DNA of 64,000 bases from Hoplostethus atlanticus (GCA_034670405.1 JAXDDX010000061.1:1713501-1777500); one strand, 5' to 3'. Counted from the first letter of the stretch, positions 12,005-25,310 are shown. Notes: a model not told the origin generated them from the letters alone. Translations and numbers: made by a program.

Positions 12005-12119
12005 GTTTTGTTTTAACATCTGGTAATATTCCTTATAGGTAATGATTTCTTGGAGGACTCTCCGTATGAGCCTGTGAACAGTCGCCTGTCTGACATTTTC
12101 CGCCTGGCTCCCATCATAG
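10122..12119 (+). CDS. gfra1: gfra1 (GDNF family receptor alpha-1), first three coding exons, 3' end outside window
   Basis: Exons 10122-10185, 10769-11074 and 12039-12119 join in frame and encode about 150 of an expected ~465 residues. The product is a GPI-anchored cell-surface co-receptor that binds GDNF and presents it to the RET tyrosine kinase. Visible parts are a hydrophobic signal peptide (ILAALYVLLPLL), the D1 domain from NRLDCVKASEQCLKEQ to EKNCLRIYW with eight cysteines, an N-glycosylation site NFS (about residue 71), and NDFLEDSPYEPVNSRLSDIF, nearly identical to mammalian GFRA1. GFRA1 is preferred over GFRA2-4 because of DRLDCVKAS-like and EDSPYEPVNSRLSDIFR matches and because ccdc172 is the neighbour, as in human. 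Teleosts have gfra1a and gfra1b; I cannot decide between them. D2, D3 and the GPI signal lie beyond the window. Confidence 0.93.
10186..10768 (+). other. gfra1 intron 1 with (ATT)n microsatellite
   Basis: The 5' part is CpG-rich and continues the promoter region; (ATT)n occupies about 10694-10731, 37 bp before the acceptor. Confidence 0.85.
10769..11074 (+). CDS. gfra1: gfra1 coding exon 2 (D1 domain)
   Basis: The acceptor is TTATTTCCAG and the donor is CAAG|GTTGGC. 306 bases, phase 1 to phase 1. It carries DVLSYAEERLL, then D1 with cysteines at residues 40, 47, 53, 63, 84, 99, 101 and 111, and ends RIYWGIYQTLQ. One residue longer than human at CVAGGKES (human CVAGKET). The open frame runs on to 11241 but is intron after 11074. 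Confidence 0.95.
11117..11334. mobile_element. non-autonomous hAT-like element (MITE)
   Basis: Left end TAGGGTTCACAAACC followed by TTTTTCTTGTCAAGGACCCC; right end GAGGGTCCCTGGGAAGCACCCTA. This is the pattern of Charlie-type hAT termini (GGTTCCCAAACC...). Flanks TAGCGTTA and TAGAGCTA match at 6 of 8 positions, suggesting a decayed 8-bp target duplication. No transposase. About 217 bp. Confidence 0.55.
11967..12004. repeat. (TATC)n microsatellite
   Basis: About nine units, ending 35 bp before gfra1 exon 3. Confidence 0.95.
12039..12119 (+). CDS. gfra1: gfra1 coding exon 3
   Basis: The acceptor is TTCCTTATAG and the donor is ATAG|GTAAGG. 81 bases encoding (G)NDFLEDSPYEPVNSRL then SDIFRLAPII. 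It ends in phase 1. In mammals the next exon after this point is the optional 15-base DVFQQ exon that separates GFRA1 isoforms a and b; it was not found in this window. Confidence 0.94.
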
Positions 12120-13452
12120 GTAAGGACAAATGCCTATTCTAGATGCTTCCACTCTGATGTTAGTTATATTTGTTTTCATTGTTTCATTGCTCACCTGTCT
12201 AGGCCGGGTTAAGCTCTTGTATAACTCCAACCTGTGCATGCTCTCAACGAAGGTTATCTGTGTGTCAAGTATTTACCCTCCCTCATACATCCCTCTTTCT
12301 CTCTCCCCTCGTTTTCACCCGGACAATATTGCATGCCAGCTGGAAGTGACCTTGCATGGGGAGCTATAGTTCTGAGTGCACACCGTGTGTTTTATTGAAG
12401 TGTGGTCAAGCAGTGGACAAATGACTCATTCAAACGGAGAGAGGCCTTTTGTTGTTGTTGGTGTTACTTAGCTCTGGTTGTGGGCAGTTTTCTGTAGTCG
12501 ACAGCTCAATTTGAATCCATTTGCCAAAGGCCTGCTGCAATTGACTATGAGTGAGAGTGAGTAGGCCTGTGAGTAATGGTGAGAACGTGGGAGAGGGTGA
12601 CAGGGGCATTTTCTTCTCCCCTCGGTGTGAGAGCGATGTTGATAGCAGCCTCTAGATGGCGATGTTATTCCCTTAGTCACAACCATCCAGATGCTCCTCG
12701 GTCCCACAGCGACACTGTTGTGGGGCCCTGACATATGAATGTGCTGCATTCATGTAACTGCTGCTGAGTTTTTTTCATTATTGCATTGAAAGTGATGAAT
12801 GCCGTGTCAAATCAAAGACATATACCCGACCACCACATATTAAAAGAGCATGGATTTGACCCCTTCTATAGAGAGGTGTCTTTTCTTTCTATTTCCTCAG
12901 CAATTTTATCTAACAATAGACTGAATTGCCCTAAACCAATGTTTCATAAATGGTAGGCCGGGATGTGGACAAAGAAGAACTTGGATAGGGGAATATTGCG
13001 CCATTTAATATAATGAGTCCTGACTTCATGGCCAGGGTAAGCCAGTGTGTTTCTTTAAGGCCTTATTTTCTACTCTCTCAACTCCCTATAGCTATAACAT
13101 CACTGTATATGTCACTGGCGCTTAATACACCAGCCCCAGCGAGGACGAGACACCCGCAAGCCATCAACGCTGAAGTATATGCAGCGCAGGATCATAGTTC
13201 ACACCGCAAGGCGTGTAACAACTCCCGCAACTTCCCCTCAGCCTGAGCTATGGGCTCCGGGAGTGGGGACAGGGAGGGAGATTTACGGCGCGAGGCTCGG
13301 CGGAGGAAGGTGCTCCTTATTTGCCGTCTGAAAACCTCTTCATGTTGATTGACGGCTTCGCATATATCTCGCTCTCTCTCGCTCTCTCGGCAACAGAATG
13401 CCAGATCAGCCCTGCTCCATCATTAAAGGACAGTTATGGAGCGAGTGTGTGA

Positions 13453-13486
<34 letters not shown>

Positions 13487-14117
13487 ATGCGACGTTAAGA
13501 GGGAATGAAGGCGAGGATGAGGATGAGATAGGAGGATAATGCAAGAGGAGGTGGAGAGAGAAGGAGAGTAACGGCTCTTCATTAAAGGAGAATCATGGAG
13601 CAGGATGAAAGGGGGGTGGAGGGGTGAGAGAGGGGGAGGCTGCAGGGGTAAGGGTGAGTGGATGAATCGCAGGGTGAGGCTAAGGGGACAAGGAGGTCAG
13701 AAAACAGAAGATGGCTCTGCCTCCTCTGCACATTCTGTGGGAGTTAAAGGGGCGAGGTAAAGGAGGACCGACGGAGGCGACGGGAGCTCGGGGCTCTCAG
13801 TCCTGCTGCAGAGTACAGACCTCAGACCTTATACCAAGACACACTACACATTTACGTCTGATTGGGAACAGAATTGTAATAGGGAAGTGAGGTGATGTTA
13901 GTGTAGACGTTCACAAATATCCATTTTTTCCCCCCCATTGGCTTTCTTTGCATCACCTGCACATTTCCCCTCTACACCTGCACTTGTGTGTTGATAAACT
14001 AAATCAAACCAAATATATAGCAATTAAATACCAATCTTCTCTATTACAATATTTAATGGAGCTAACTAGTAAATGAAAGTTTTATTTTTGCTGCAGTCTA
14101 GGATACTAGGATACACT

Positions 14118-14171
14118 GAGGTCCTCAAACCCCCGAGGTCCTCAAACCCCCGAGGTCCTCAAACCCCCGAG
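14118..14171. repeat. 17-bp tandem repeat, three copies
   Basis: GAGGTCCTCAAACCCCC three times in a row (14118, 14135, 14152), followed by GAG. Confidence 0.95.
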
Positions 14172-14336
14172 CTCCTCTCTGAATATGAGCATGTTTGCCT
14201 CAGTAAGGCAGTAAGTCTCAGTGATCCCAGGCTGTAGGAACAATAGGTAGCCATAATGATTCTGTAATTCCTTAATCGGCCCCATACCACTGACTGAAGC
14301 CACTAATCTGCCGTGACACCCACACATATAGTGCAT

Positions 14337-14371
<35 letters not shown>

Positions 14372-15877
14372 GCCCAACGACACACCTGTGGACGTCAGTC
14401 TGATTTCATTAGAGTGACATGTTGGCCTGATGGACAATAAAAACCCAGGCATGCATGCACACACGTACAGCCGGATCGGTGGTGTGCACTTCCCTTTTAT
14501 CTTTGTTTGTCAGGCTGGAAAATGATTTTAAAACATTTTTTGTCAGGGATAGATCGAACCAAAGTGCTCTTCTGTCAAGGTAGAGAGGAAGTTCTCATGT
14601 GTTCAATTGAAAAAGCAGAAAAATCAAAGTTTTCAAAAGTGAGTACAGTTCACGATATGCCGGCTAGCCAGCTGTACTCTCACACACAGAGAAGGAATTC
14701 TTTACAAAGTCTCACCAGGATAGGATGAGGAGCCCCGAGCAAGATGACATGTACAAATTGTGCGCCCGTACACACACACACGACAAACACACACACACAC
14801 ACACACACAATAACGGCGCTGGGTTAATTCAATCAATTATTTTCAGGTCTTTACCTGGGGCAGAGTGCTTTTACCTCTGGGTCCAGTGAGTCACGGTCAA
14901 GTGTGAGCAACTCACTTCTCTTCAACAAAAAAAAAAAAACAGCAGCGAGCGTAGGAGTCTACCACAGTTAATCCTTTGCTTTAATCCGATGCTTTCACTG
15001 ACACGTCTCTAGATCCTGTAATGTCTATAAGCACCAAACGAGGATTTCCACGACAGTGTTTTCCATGTTTACGTAAAACAAGCCATCTGTGACGCGGTAG
15101 GGTCAGGCAGGCATGGTAGGGAGCATGTGCAGTGATATTGTATTGTGAGATATTGTAACCTAAACATAACCCAGTGGATAGTTGCATTATTACACTAATG
15201 TCAGATGAAAACTGCTTTGAAATGACTTCCTGAAGACACTAAGGAATGTATTGTGGTGGGGAGAGGAGCTGCATACTCCAGGACTTCCAGGACTTCCATG
15301 TCTTTATTAGTTTTGGGTAATGTAATAATTACCAGGGCATGCCGAGCATTTTACTCTCATGTGGTCAGGGGCTGAATTCAGGACAAGACCAGGTCCAAAT
15401 TGAGTTCTATTCAAGACCGAGACATTCTTGTTTTTAATGAACCATTCGCAAATTCTTCATGATGGGTGTAGCTAAATCAAATCACACTGGAAATAGCCAA
15501 TGCCTTGTACATCTATAGGAGGGTTTTTATTGGCTTTTTCCTTCTTTGCTCACTAGAAAACAAGATGCAGAAACAGTTAGACATGACTCCAATCTAATTC
15601 CAACTAATCAAAAGCTTTTATCATAGCGACAAAAAGCAAGTAAGAACTAAATGTAAGGCAACCGATGGAAGCCTCTGGTTTCTCCTCTTGAGGCTTTTCA
15701 TATTTTCCAATTATTTTTTTCTGAATTCATTGTCTTCAGGTTTGCCATCTCCAGCATAAATCATTCCTCCTGTGAAACAATGGCAGCTCCAAACCTGGAA
15801 CCTGCGAATGCAAACCACCCACAGGAAAAAGTTTAACACAACAGCCATTTAACACTTCAGTGGTGGCAGCAGGAAAC

Positions 15878-15879
<2 letters not shown>

Positions 15880-15939
<60 letters not shown>
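15880..15939. repeat. (TG)30 microsatellite
   Basis: Perfect run of about 60 bases. Confidence 0.97.
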
Positions 15940-15944
<5 letters not shown>

Positions 15945-18399
15945 TCATTTCCACTCTATTTTTAAAGCAGGGTGCTGCCTGCTCTCTCCCATTTCCTTTC
16001 CTTTACGGAATACCCCTGCCTTCTTTCCTCTCGGTGTCTTCTCTCTCTTTCACTCTTCCTGTATTGATGACGATGTTTCGGTTCATTGAAAGCTTCCTCT
16101 TGTCTGTGGAACCACTGAGACCCGCTGCCTCCTTCTTAGCGGGGGAAGTGGGTGCTTTTATATGTCTGTGTCAGTTTATATTGGCAAGAGCACACACACA
16201 CACACACACACACACAATGAACTACCCCTGCATAAGACACAAAAAGCCAAAAAATGCAACCAACCAGAGATGTTCACATGTTTTCTCCTGTGTTTGCATG
16301 TGCACCTTTCTCTCTGTCACCTTCCCCTGAACTGAGACAGATACTCATTTTGTAAATCAGTAAAAAAAAATGGTGGATAACACACGAGAAAAAGAACAGT
16401 TTCCTACCACCGTATGAGTTCATGTGAGCGAAGAGGAAGGAGAGCGAGGGGCTTAGATAAAATGGCTGCCTTTCTCCTCGCCAGTTGCCTACGTGATGAG
16501 GCAGTGATCCATGGAGGAGGGTGTGACAGGGAGGAGAGAGAGAGCATTTTTCTCAAATTCAAGTGGACTTAGCATTACTGCCACACCATTTGGCCTGGCC
16601 CATGGGAGAAGGCAAAGCGGTGGAGGAAATGGATGAACACACAGGCTGGGCAGTTTCATATTACTGTATTCTGGGTACCTCACACAGGAACACATTCACA
16701 ATCTCTTCTACCCCCTTCTTTCTTCCTATCTCTTCTTCTACTTCTTTTATTTTTGCACACCTTGAATTCCTCAGGGCATATGAACACCCTCTGACATCTT
16801 CTTGACCAAGAGCTTCCGATCATCTTTGACCTACAACCGTACATATTAGGGATAGCATTTGATTGTTGGTTGTTTGGAGCATCAAAGCACAACAGAGGTG
16901 TGTTATACTTTGAAACTATCTCTGAATCTTGAGGATGGATTATTTGAAATAGACATTTTGGCGTAACCGCTACCGAGGCTGAGCTGCTTGATCGATGCGT
17001 TTGCAAATAAAGGACCAATTGTCATTCAGCACGAGGGCCACGCGAGGTGAGAAAAATGACAGGGGGTAAAAATTGACAAGGAACGTAATAGCCGGTGTGG
17101 GCATCAGACGAAAGTGACTGGACGGAAATAGTTGGAGTTAAATGATGGGGTAAGGACATCAAGGCATCCTGGGGGTGCAACCTGTGAATAAAGACGACTT
17201 TATATGAGTCTATCATTTCAGTGTGGCCCGTGGACCGACCTGTTACAGTCAACCTTGGTTGGCAGCTTGGAGATGATAATATAGCAGCCTAAAGATATAT
17301 TGGTGGCATTCATCTTAAAGGATAGGAAGACTTTCCTTGGCCCTTGCTCCTCCATTTCTATCCCTACTTTTCCATGTCCTGAAACACATTTTCAAGGGCA
17401 TCATTGCAACCAAATCTGTACAGATTTCCTTGTGTATTGCCGCTATTTTTCTCCAACGTGTGCATGTTTATTTCAGGGCGACTGTGCGGTGACCCTCTCA
17501 GGCTTGCGATGAAAGTGTTTCTTGTCCTTGTGTATAATTGTTTATTTGGCTTCGACCCCGTCTCCTTCCAGCCCTGTTGGCTTGTACGGCAGCTCTCTTG
17601 TAACCGTGCTTCATAAAATCCACATGTCTATATATCAGCCACTCACCACTCATAAGCCTTAGCCCCAATACACCAAAGCTCAACATTTTGTCTCTTCTAT
17701 TTGTCAAGACTTCAGACAGAGCTTGTCCTGCTCCCTCCTACAACCGAAGTCAACCTTGAAGCATAGTTCAGCGAAGTCTGTGTGTGTGTTTGTGTATGTG
17801 CTATATGTGTAAGTGTGTGTGTGTGTGTGTGTGTGTGAAAACATCTGTAGTGCGTGACCTGGCTGACAAGCCGAAGCAGCACTTGAAATCCCCCTGTGAT
17901 GACACACGGGGCTGAGAGGCTGTCAGCGCCGCTCAGCCACTGGCTGCACAGGAACTCACTCTCATTATGAGCTGCCGGTGTTTAGAGATAGCAGTGTCTA
18001 TCACTATCGCGCTCCCCTTGTGTTTGTGCATGTGCATGCATCTGTGTGTGCATGTTGGTGTGTGTGTGTGTGTGTGTGTGTGCTGAGATAGTACACTGAA
18101 GAACACGACTTGGAGGAGTTACAGGTTGTGTTGTATCTTTTGGAGAGAGAGCTCTCTGCATGTTCTCTGAACTTTTTATGCCTTTATTTTTCCAAGGTTG
18201 CTTGACTGAGAACGCTTGCTCTTTTTCTGCTTCACACTCGTTCAGTCAAATGCACTTGCATCTGAAAGCCGCTCTGCATATCAACAACCCTCCACTGTTT
18301 GTCACCGAGCAACTCGACTGGCGCCGTTTGTGTTTTGCTCAAGTTGTTGACCAAAGTTGTTGAGGGAGTGAACGATTTCCTTTCGGTTTTTCCACCCAG

Positions 18400-18470
18400 G
18401 TTTTCCCAGGGATTCAAACCAGTGACCCTGTGGTCACATTGTCACTCCTCTAGCCGTTAACCTTGCAGTA
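18400..18470. repeat. fragment of dispersed repeat
   Basis: GGATTCAAACCAGTGACCC followed by GTGGTCAC and CTCTAGCCGTTAACC: wording found in many fish interspersed repeats with an internal-promoter-like B box. Family not assigned. Confidence 0.4.
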
Positions 18471-18784
18471 TCCCAGAGTGAAAGGGCTAGAAACATGAAA
18501 CGAGCAGTATGATTCATGCAGTAACACGTTGGCCTGGTGAAGCAGCTTCCTGGTTTTGGTGTCATTGCACTTCCATGAACAGTCGTCCATTTTTCTGACC
18601 TCACCAACTTCTAAACCCTCCGCATCATTTCCCAGCAAACTGCTCACTCACCTCGGTAACCTAAATGACTCATTCCCCCCATCAATAAACATGATGCCTC
18701 TCTGTTTCTGCATGCCAGTCAGAGGTCAAGCAGAGGTCGAGCAGACTCTCATTCCCGTCTGACTCACAGCAACTTTAAATTCAA

Positions 18785-19020
18785 ATTTTAGGCATTTAGC
18801 TGATGCTCTTATCCAGAACGATTTCTACTTCCTGTTCCTGAGCCGATTGTTTTCCCCCATCAGTTCGACACGCCCACATTGTCCCTTGTCAGAGATCAGT
18901 GTCAGATACAGAGCAGCACCCCTGGGACCCAGTGTCTTGCTCAAGGACACTTCAGCAGGGTGGATTCTTGCTGGCATGGGGGTTTGTTAGTCCTCACTCT
19001 CTATGCAATCTGTCCTGGAT
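18785..19020. repeat. old copy of a widespread teleost dispersed repeat
   Basis: Begins GGCATTTAGCTGATGCTCTT then ATCCAGAACGATTTCTACTT and contains GTGTCTTGCTCAAGGACACT TCAGCAGGG about 150 bp on. These two blocks in this order recur through teleost genomes. Family name not assigned. Confidence 0.65.
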
Positions 19021-20026
19021 CGTTGTGGATTTTTATTATTTTTTTGCTTTTATTCCCTCCTGACACACAGATTCCACTAGATGTTTTTTTTAAAGAAAAT
19101 GTGGGAGGCTAAAAGAAATTGAAACAAAGTAAGGCGAGAGGTCTGGTCATGTTCAGCTAGATTTTTCAGTAAGGTCAATAGTACATCACTGCTATGATCA
19201 CCACCTCGTCTGCCAACTTGTCTTAAGAACCAAAGTTACAGAGGAAAATCCTTCTCATGAGTCTGAATGTGAAAATATTGTTTTAGTTTCATCATTTCTC
19301 ATTTGGAGATACTTTACTTTTAAACCAGATGACGACAAACAAGTGCCGATTTTGAAAAAAGTGAAAAACTGAACATATATGTTATGGTGCAAAAGTGCAA
19401 AAAAATATTTGAGTTTCCTGAAATTGAGACAAATATTCAGGATTAATAATTGTGATCATTTTTGCTGTAACTGTGCAGTGCTACCGTCCATTCATGTCTC
19501 ATGCCAGTCCTCATCCGTGTCATCTGTTAGCGCTGACAGAGCAGTGCATTAGCAGCCCTCTGCTGTCTCCACAGAGCTCATCCATCCCATCCTCTACACA
19601 GGAGTTTGTTCTGCTAAAGACTCCCAAATCCTCTGCTGGCGTTACTGTCCCCGTGCCTCGTCTCATCTGAAGCCTAATCGATACGGCGCCGTGTTAGATT
19701 GGAAACTTGAGGCTGTGTCTACAAGAATCTATTGATTTTTCTCCTTTTCCCTGTTCCCTCTTTTCTTTTCCACCCAAGCTCTTCCGTTCGGGCCGGGGGA
19801 TCAAAGGTTTTATCCTTCAGCAAGGTTTGAGGTGTTCAGTTCCCAGCCCTGCTCTTCTGTTTTGAGAGAAGGACACAGCCTGTGGGGGATTTGTGTTTTC
19901 ACTGACCTTGTCTCATCCAGTCTCGTACAGTTGATTTCTGGCAAACGTGGATAGTCTGAACTATGCAGAGATGAAGAAATATGAGTATATTTTCAGTTAA
20001 ATATGGATTCAGATTGTTGGTGATTT

Positions 20027-20027
<1 letters not shown>

Positions 20028-20071
<44 letters not shown>

Positions 20072-20097
20072 CTTCTATCTATCTATCTATCTATCTA
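20028..20097. repeat. (ATCT)n microsatellite with one interruption
   Basis: About 17 units, interrupted by CCTTCT near 20071. Confidence 0.96.
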
Positions 20098-21995
20098 ATG
20101 TACTTTGTGGAAAATGGCTGATTCTGATTCAGTGGTAGCTGTCAGGTGGGATAAGAATTAACAGGTATTATGCTGCAGGGACTGAACCCAATTCAGAAAG
20201 CACAAACCCTCAAGCCACGACCAACAGAACACCTTTATCTCCCATGTCCCAGTGACTGAACACCTCCTCCTTTGCTAACGTATATTTCCCCACTCCAACC
20301 AGCCCTTTTTTCCACATCACCCTCCCCCCCATGCAGGTACCAGTCAGCTGTCTCTTTCTCACTGCTTAATTCAACACACTGTTGTGAAAGTGACTAGCCC
20401 CAGCTGTGGGCCCCGTTGGCAGAATAATCCTACCTGCAGCCCACATCATCAGGTTGCCAGTCCAATCGCTAGCTGCTGGCTCACCACGGGCCAAGAAAAA
20501 TCATTTAGTTAAAGGTGACCACATTTGAGTCCCTGTGAGAGGCCTTTGATTGGATGTGAGGTGGAGGGGTGATTCATCATAGTTAATCAACGTGGCTGAC
20601 AGCTCGAATCAGCGGGAGGGAGTGTGCGCCAGGGCTGCCTCCCTCCCGCCGCTGGTTTATCCTGCATGAAAATATGGACAATTACCTTTGCACACACACA
20701 CACACAGACGCAGTTAAGCGCACGGACGCGAACCTGCGTGCACGTGCATAGTCGGGCAGTACTCGCATATACACACTTTACAACCATAGCTTTCTGGAAT
20801 AACACATTTATTCTTTCAGGGAAACACGTTTTGTTTTGATATTGGACATTGAAAGCTGTGATGAAAAATTCTCTTTCACACTGTTTAAAAATAGATAGGC
20901 TATTGTAATACAGTAAACTTGTCGTGGTTAATCACCTGTTGACGTGACTGTAATCAATAGAAACCATGTTTATCTGATTGTACAGCAGGCTGCACTATGA
21001 GGTCACAATGGGAGAGGATACATTTGATTCAGAGAGTGAAGGGAACACTGTTGCTGGAGCGGTTTAGTACCTCATGGTGTTTTATCACGTTGTGTTTTGC
21101 TTGGCTGGCTGTAGCTGTGACTGACCACTGGCAGGTGTGCCAGACCCACAGCCTTGTGTTAAGCTGCTCCTCTAAGCCCTGAGCTGCCCACAGTCACCTC
21201 ACAAGATTAACTTGCTAGCTAGCTCCAGCTGTTCGGGGGTTTCACTTGCGCTGCTGTGTCTCTATAGCATTTCACACCACGGAAACCGAAGTGAACTGGA
21301 CTGAGGTGTACTGCTTCTTGTCTTGTATGGAAACGGATTTGTAGAGTAACCCTGTTTGAGATCGCTGATTTGACCTCTGCTGTTCAGTGGCAGCCATGTG
21401 CAACCTGTAGGAAAGTATGAACAAACAATTCCACCCAAAAAGAGTTCAGCTTTGCAAAGTCATGTCGACAGCACACCAGACCGAAGTTTTATGACTCCTG
21501 CCAACTGAAAATAAATAAATAAATGAGACTAAATGAAGGCGTTACTTAACTTTGTTAATTTTGCTACTGACCTCAATGGGGCCCCATTTATTCTAGCTGT
21601 TATTGCAATTTATTTCCACACATTTCCTCATTTCCTTGATGGTCAGTGTAGAATTATTCATGTTATTTGTACCTGTAGAATTAACTCCAGTCCAATCACT
21701 CACACATTTCACTGGCTCCACCAGCCTGCTGCCTGAGATCACTAATCATTTCCAGTGAGGCATTGTGGTAGAGTCGGTAGGCTCCTGGCCCTCGTGCACA
21801 GCTGCTCACCTGCCTGGCGAAGGTCCAAACAGTAGGAATGACCTGTAGGCCTTGCCCCGTTGCACTGGGAGCCCACATGTTGCTGTTCTGAATCATGCAG
21901 AACTTGTGAAGTTCTTAATTGCTACTGATGGGATTTAGTCTCTGCCTCTTCTGATCATGTGTGTCAACACCCACAATGCCTCTGATTAAAACAGA

Positions 21996-21997
<2 letters not shown>

Positions 21998-22040
<43 letters not shown>

Positions 22041-22050
22041 TCTCTCTCCC
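21998..22050. repeat. (TC)n microsatellite
   Basis: Pyrimidine run, perfect to about 22036 then imperfect. Confidence 0.95.
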
Positions 22051-23360
22051 CGTTTGATCATGGAGTGGAAGCATCCCTGAAAAGCAAACAAACGTCCCTA
22101 AACAGTGTGCACACACAAACACACACACAGCCAAGAGCCAAAAGCACACACACACACACACAGGTGCACATGAATGCATGCACTCTGGCAGGCACACACA
22201 CACACACACGCACACACACACACACACACACACAGCATCACTGCGCAGCATCCAGCTGAGCCCTCGCTCTGTGCCAGTCTTTTCTCTCATAGATATTAAA
22301 TGAGGGCATTGATACGTACATTTGCATCTGTTTCATCCGCAGCGGTCCTCCTAACTAGGAATCCATAACTGCGCGCCCTCAATTTGCCAGGCAGCTTCAG
22401 ATGTTTCTATTCTGGGCTTGTTTCATGTGAGGCTAGCGTGACTGCGCCATCGATCTGGTTGTACCCGTCTCTTCACACACCCAACGGTAGTAAACAGCTA
22501 TCAGTGCATCTTTCACCGAGCCGCTGGAGATATTTGTCGATGGGTAATCTATGTAAACACCCGCCGATTGGATTTCTCTGCGTTGGACTCTGTATCTACT
22601 GGCAGCTAGATCGGCCCAACACTTTGAAAAATTCTCCTCATATTAAGGGCTGAACATTAAACATTGAATTTTCATTTTGGGTTGTACAGATGACCTTTAA
22701 AGATGATGAGGAAGTCAACCGTGGAGCCCATATAGTCCTAGTTAGCAGGTACAGAGGTTTGGTAAAGGGGTTTTGTTTACCTTGACTGACACCCATACTA
22801 CATGCAAGCTGTGTCTGCTGCAAACAAGAACTATACTCCCTCAGTGATGGAATCAGCTCCTCTCTCCTCACTCTCTCCTTGCTGTGGCATACTTAACTGG
22901 TCTAACAGTGTCTCCTCCTATGTGACCATGTGACTCGACAGTTATTACAAACCCTCCTCCTGTATGCCCCCTACCGCCTTTACCTTTGCTCACCTGGCGT
23001 AGACCCACACCGTGACTCTTGCCTGTCAGCTGAATGCTCTTTTCCTGGTTCTGGTTTGACCTTTTTTTCCTTTTGACCTGTGAGTTATTCCCCTTTATTC
23101 CCCCCAAAACTCTTGACCTCCCTGTGACCTTTGTGAACTTGGTGGTCCTGATGCGCGTCTCTTGCAGAGGGAGGGGAACCGTGGAGCAGCTCCGCAACCT
23201 CATCTCCAGGCAGGGGGGGCACCCAGGGCAAAGTATCCCAGGGCAGAGAGGCTGTTCTGGGCAGAGGGAGTCCCTCCTCCACAGATCTCCAGGATCCCAG
23301 TAGAAACAGGAGGGCTCATCCCAATTGGGCCATACTGGGTAATAAAAAGGACTGTATGGA

Positions 23361-23362
<2 letters not shown>

Positions 23363-23409
<47 letters not shown>

Positions 23410-23424
23410 ATGTGTGTGTGTGTT
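23363..23424. repeat. (GT)n microsatellite
   Basis: Nearly perfect; one CA interruption near 23409. Confidence 0.96.
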
Positions 23425-24501
23425 CATGCGAGAAAGGCAGAAACACAGAGAGAGATATGTTCAAATTCCATGTCTTCATTTTGTTCAGATCCTTTTAGCA
23501 GACATGATTCACTCAACTTGAACTTTAGAATCTGACATTGTCTTGTACTGCACCACTTCACCATGCATCACCATGTATACACACAGCTGTTGTGTTGTGG
23601 CCGCCTTCTATGAGTGTGATCACACCTGCAGTTTGTTTTCTCTGGGGGAACTTTTCTTAGTTGCATTTTTGTATTTGGTTAATTTAGGTTCGCTCTCCTC
23701 AATAGCAAACCAAGGCTTGTGAAACGTCACACGGACACACAAGAAGCTTGTTTATTGGACATCCCACGAGTTGAAAGTCAAGACAGATACGATTCCTTTC
23801 CAGTCCCTGTAACTTTAGCTAAGCATGATGGACTTATCTGCACTCTTACCTTGTCTGGTGTTCATACCAGGTGAGAACACATGAAGAAATAGCTGAATAT
23901 GAGCATCAGTCCCGACTGTGTTTCGCCCTTGGTTGAGTTTGTTCCAAGTACGAGGTAGTAATGTAATTTTTTCCACGGACAACCTTGCGCAGCGAATCCA
24001 TAGACCTGTTCATTTATGTACCGACTGCAGCCTCCTTGGTATCAGATGAACCCGGTTATGGATTCCGGTTCCCTGAGGAACATCTGAGGGAGCTGTCTGT
24101 CTGTCTGTTGGTCTGTCTGTCTGCTTAGTCAGCTGTGTCAGGGAGGGTTGACATGTCCTTCAGAAATATTTCTACAACAGATGTGCTCTCTGTTGAAAAA
24201 CCCTGGAGATGAGAGGGAGGGATGGAATGGGGAGGCTGAGAGAGGGAGGTGGGAGAAGGAGAGGATATGTCATATTTTGATATTCCCACTGTGCCATTTT
24301 GGCTTATGAATTTCCATTTTAGAGGGCAGTCAGTGTCTGTGACTGCTACATTAGTTTGATAGCCAAAAACAGCTTATTGCTGGCTGCAATGGTGCAAGGG
24401 AAATAGATCATTTTGCACCAATAACTGCTGAAAAGTTAACTTCCTGTGTCTTTGTGAATGAATCTGGTCATTATTTTGCAGTGCACTGCATTATTTCAAC
24501 C

Positions 24502-24504
<3 letters not shown>

Positions 24505-24545
<41 letters not shown>
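24505..24545. repeat. (CA)n microsatellite
   Basis: About 20 perfect units. Confidence 0.96.
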
Positions 24546-24547
<2 letters not shown>

Positions 24548-24848
24548 TACTAGATTGGAATTGCATCAGCATCTCTCATGGACAAATTTGTGTAAGTACA
24601 CACTCATAAATGCACACACACACACAACAGCACATGTACATGTATGCACGCACACAAAATTGACTGCAGAAGCACACACACAGACACACACACAGACACA
24701 CACACAGACACACACACACAGGTGCACACACACTCACACACCCTGCTGCGAGTCTTGCTGAAGGGGTGATTACATCAATAGGGCTGTGAGGCTGAATCAG
24801 GCTGAATTGTGTGTTCTGACTAAAACCTGAGGCGCAAAACACACACTG

Positions 24849-24879
<31 letters not shown>

Positions 24880-25310
24880 GTTCAGTATCTGGATCTGTCT
24901 CTCTCCCTCTCTCTGTGCCTATCTCCACAAATGTCAATGTCACATATAAAAAAACATACTCTGCAAACTCAGGGATGTACGCTTTAATCTGTAGTAATAG
25001 ACCTGCTAACATGGAAGGTAGTAGTTATAATCCCCTCCCGTTTTACTATGTGAAATTATGGCTTGTAGCAAGTCATAAAAAAAATCATCACCATTACCTG
25101 AGAAGTATAAAGGGAAGTCAATGTTTAGCAAGATGTAAATGGAAAGTACGGTATTATAGTACTGTGTGCAGTGCAGCACTGTAATACTCTCCAGAATTGG
25201 CACAGGAGCTTTTATTTTGACAAAGTGTCTCCAAGAGACATTTATGTTTGATACGTCACTCTGCTACCCTCAGCCTGTCATGTATAAGTGTTTCTGCTAC
25301 ATTGTGAAAT

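Larger units (their letters stand above)
11075..12038 (+). other. gfra1 intron 2
   Basis: Contains a hAT-like short element (about 11117-11334) and (TATC)n at 11967-12004 close to the acceptor. Nothing else recognised. Confidence 0.85.
12120..18399 (+). other. gfra1 intron 3, first part
   Basis: No exon recognised. Holds (GT)n at 13455-13483, a 17-bp triplicate at 14118-14171, (AC)n at 14338-14368, (GT)n at 15880-15939, (CA)n at 16191-16216, (GT)n at 17813-17837 and 18058-18082. A GC-rich, purine-rich stretch lies at about 13245-13810. Confidence 0.6.

Noticed and set aside
22868..23479. 203-codon minus-strand ORF
   Set aside because: Its N-terminal part is the translated (CA)n array and both strands are open in several frames; nothing resembles a known protein apart from the weak collagen-like trace noted on the plus strand.
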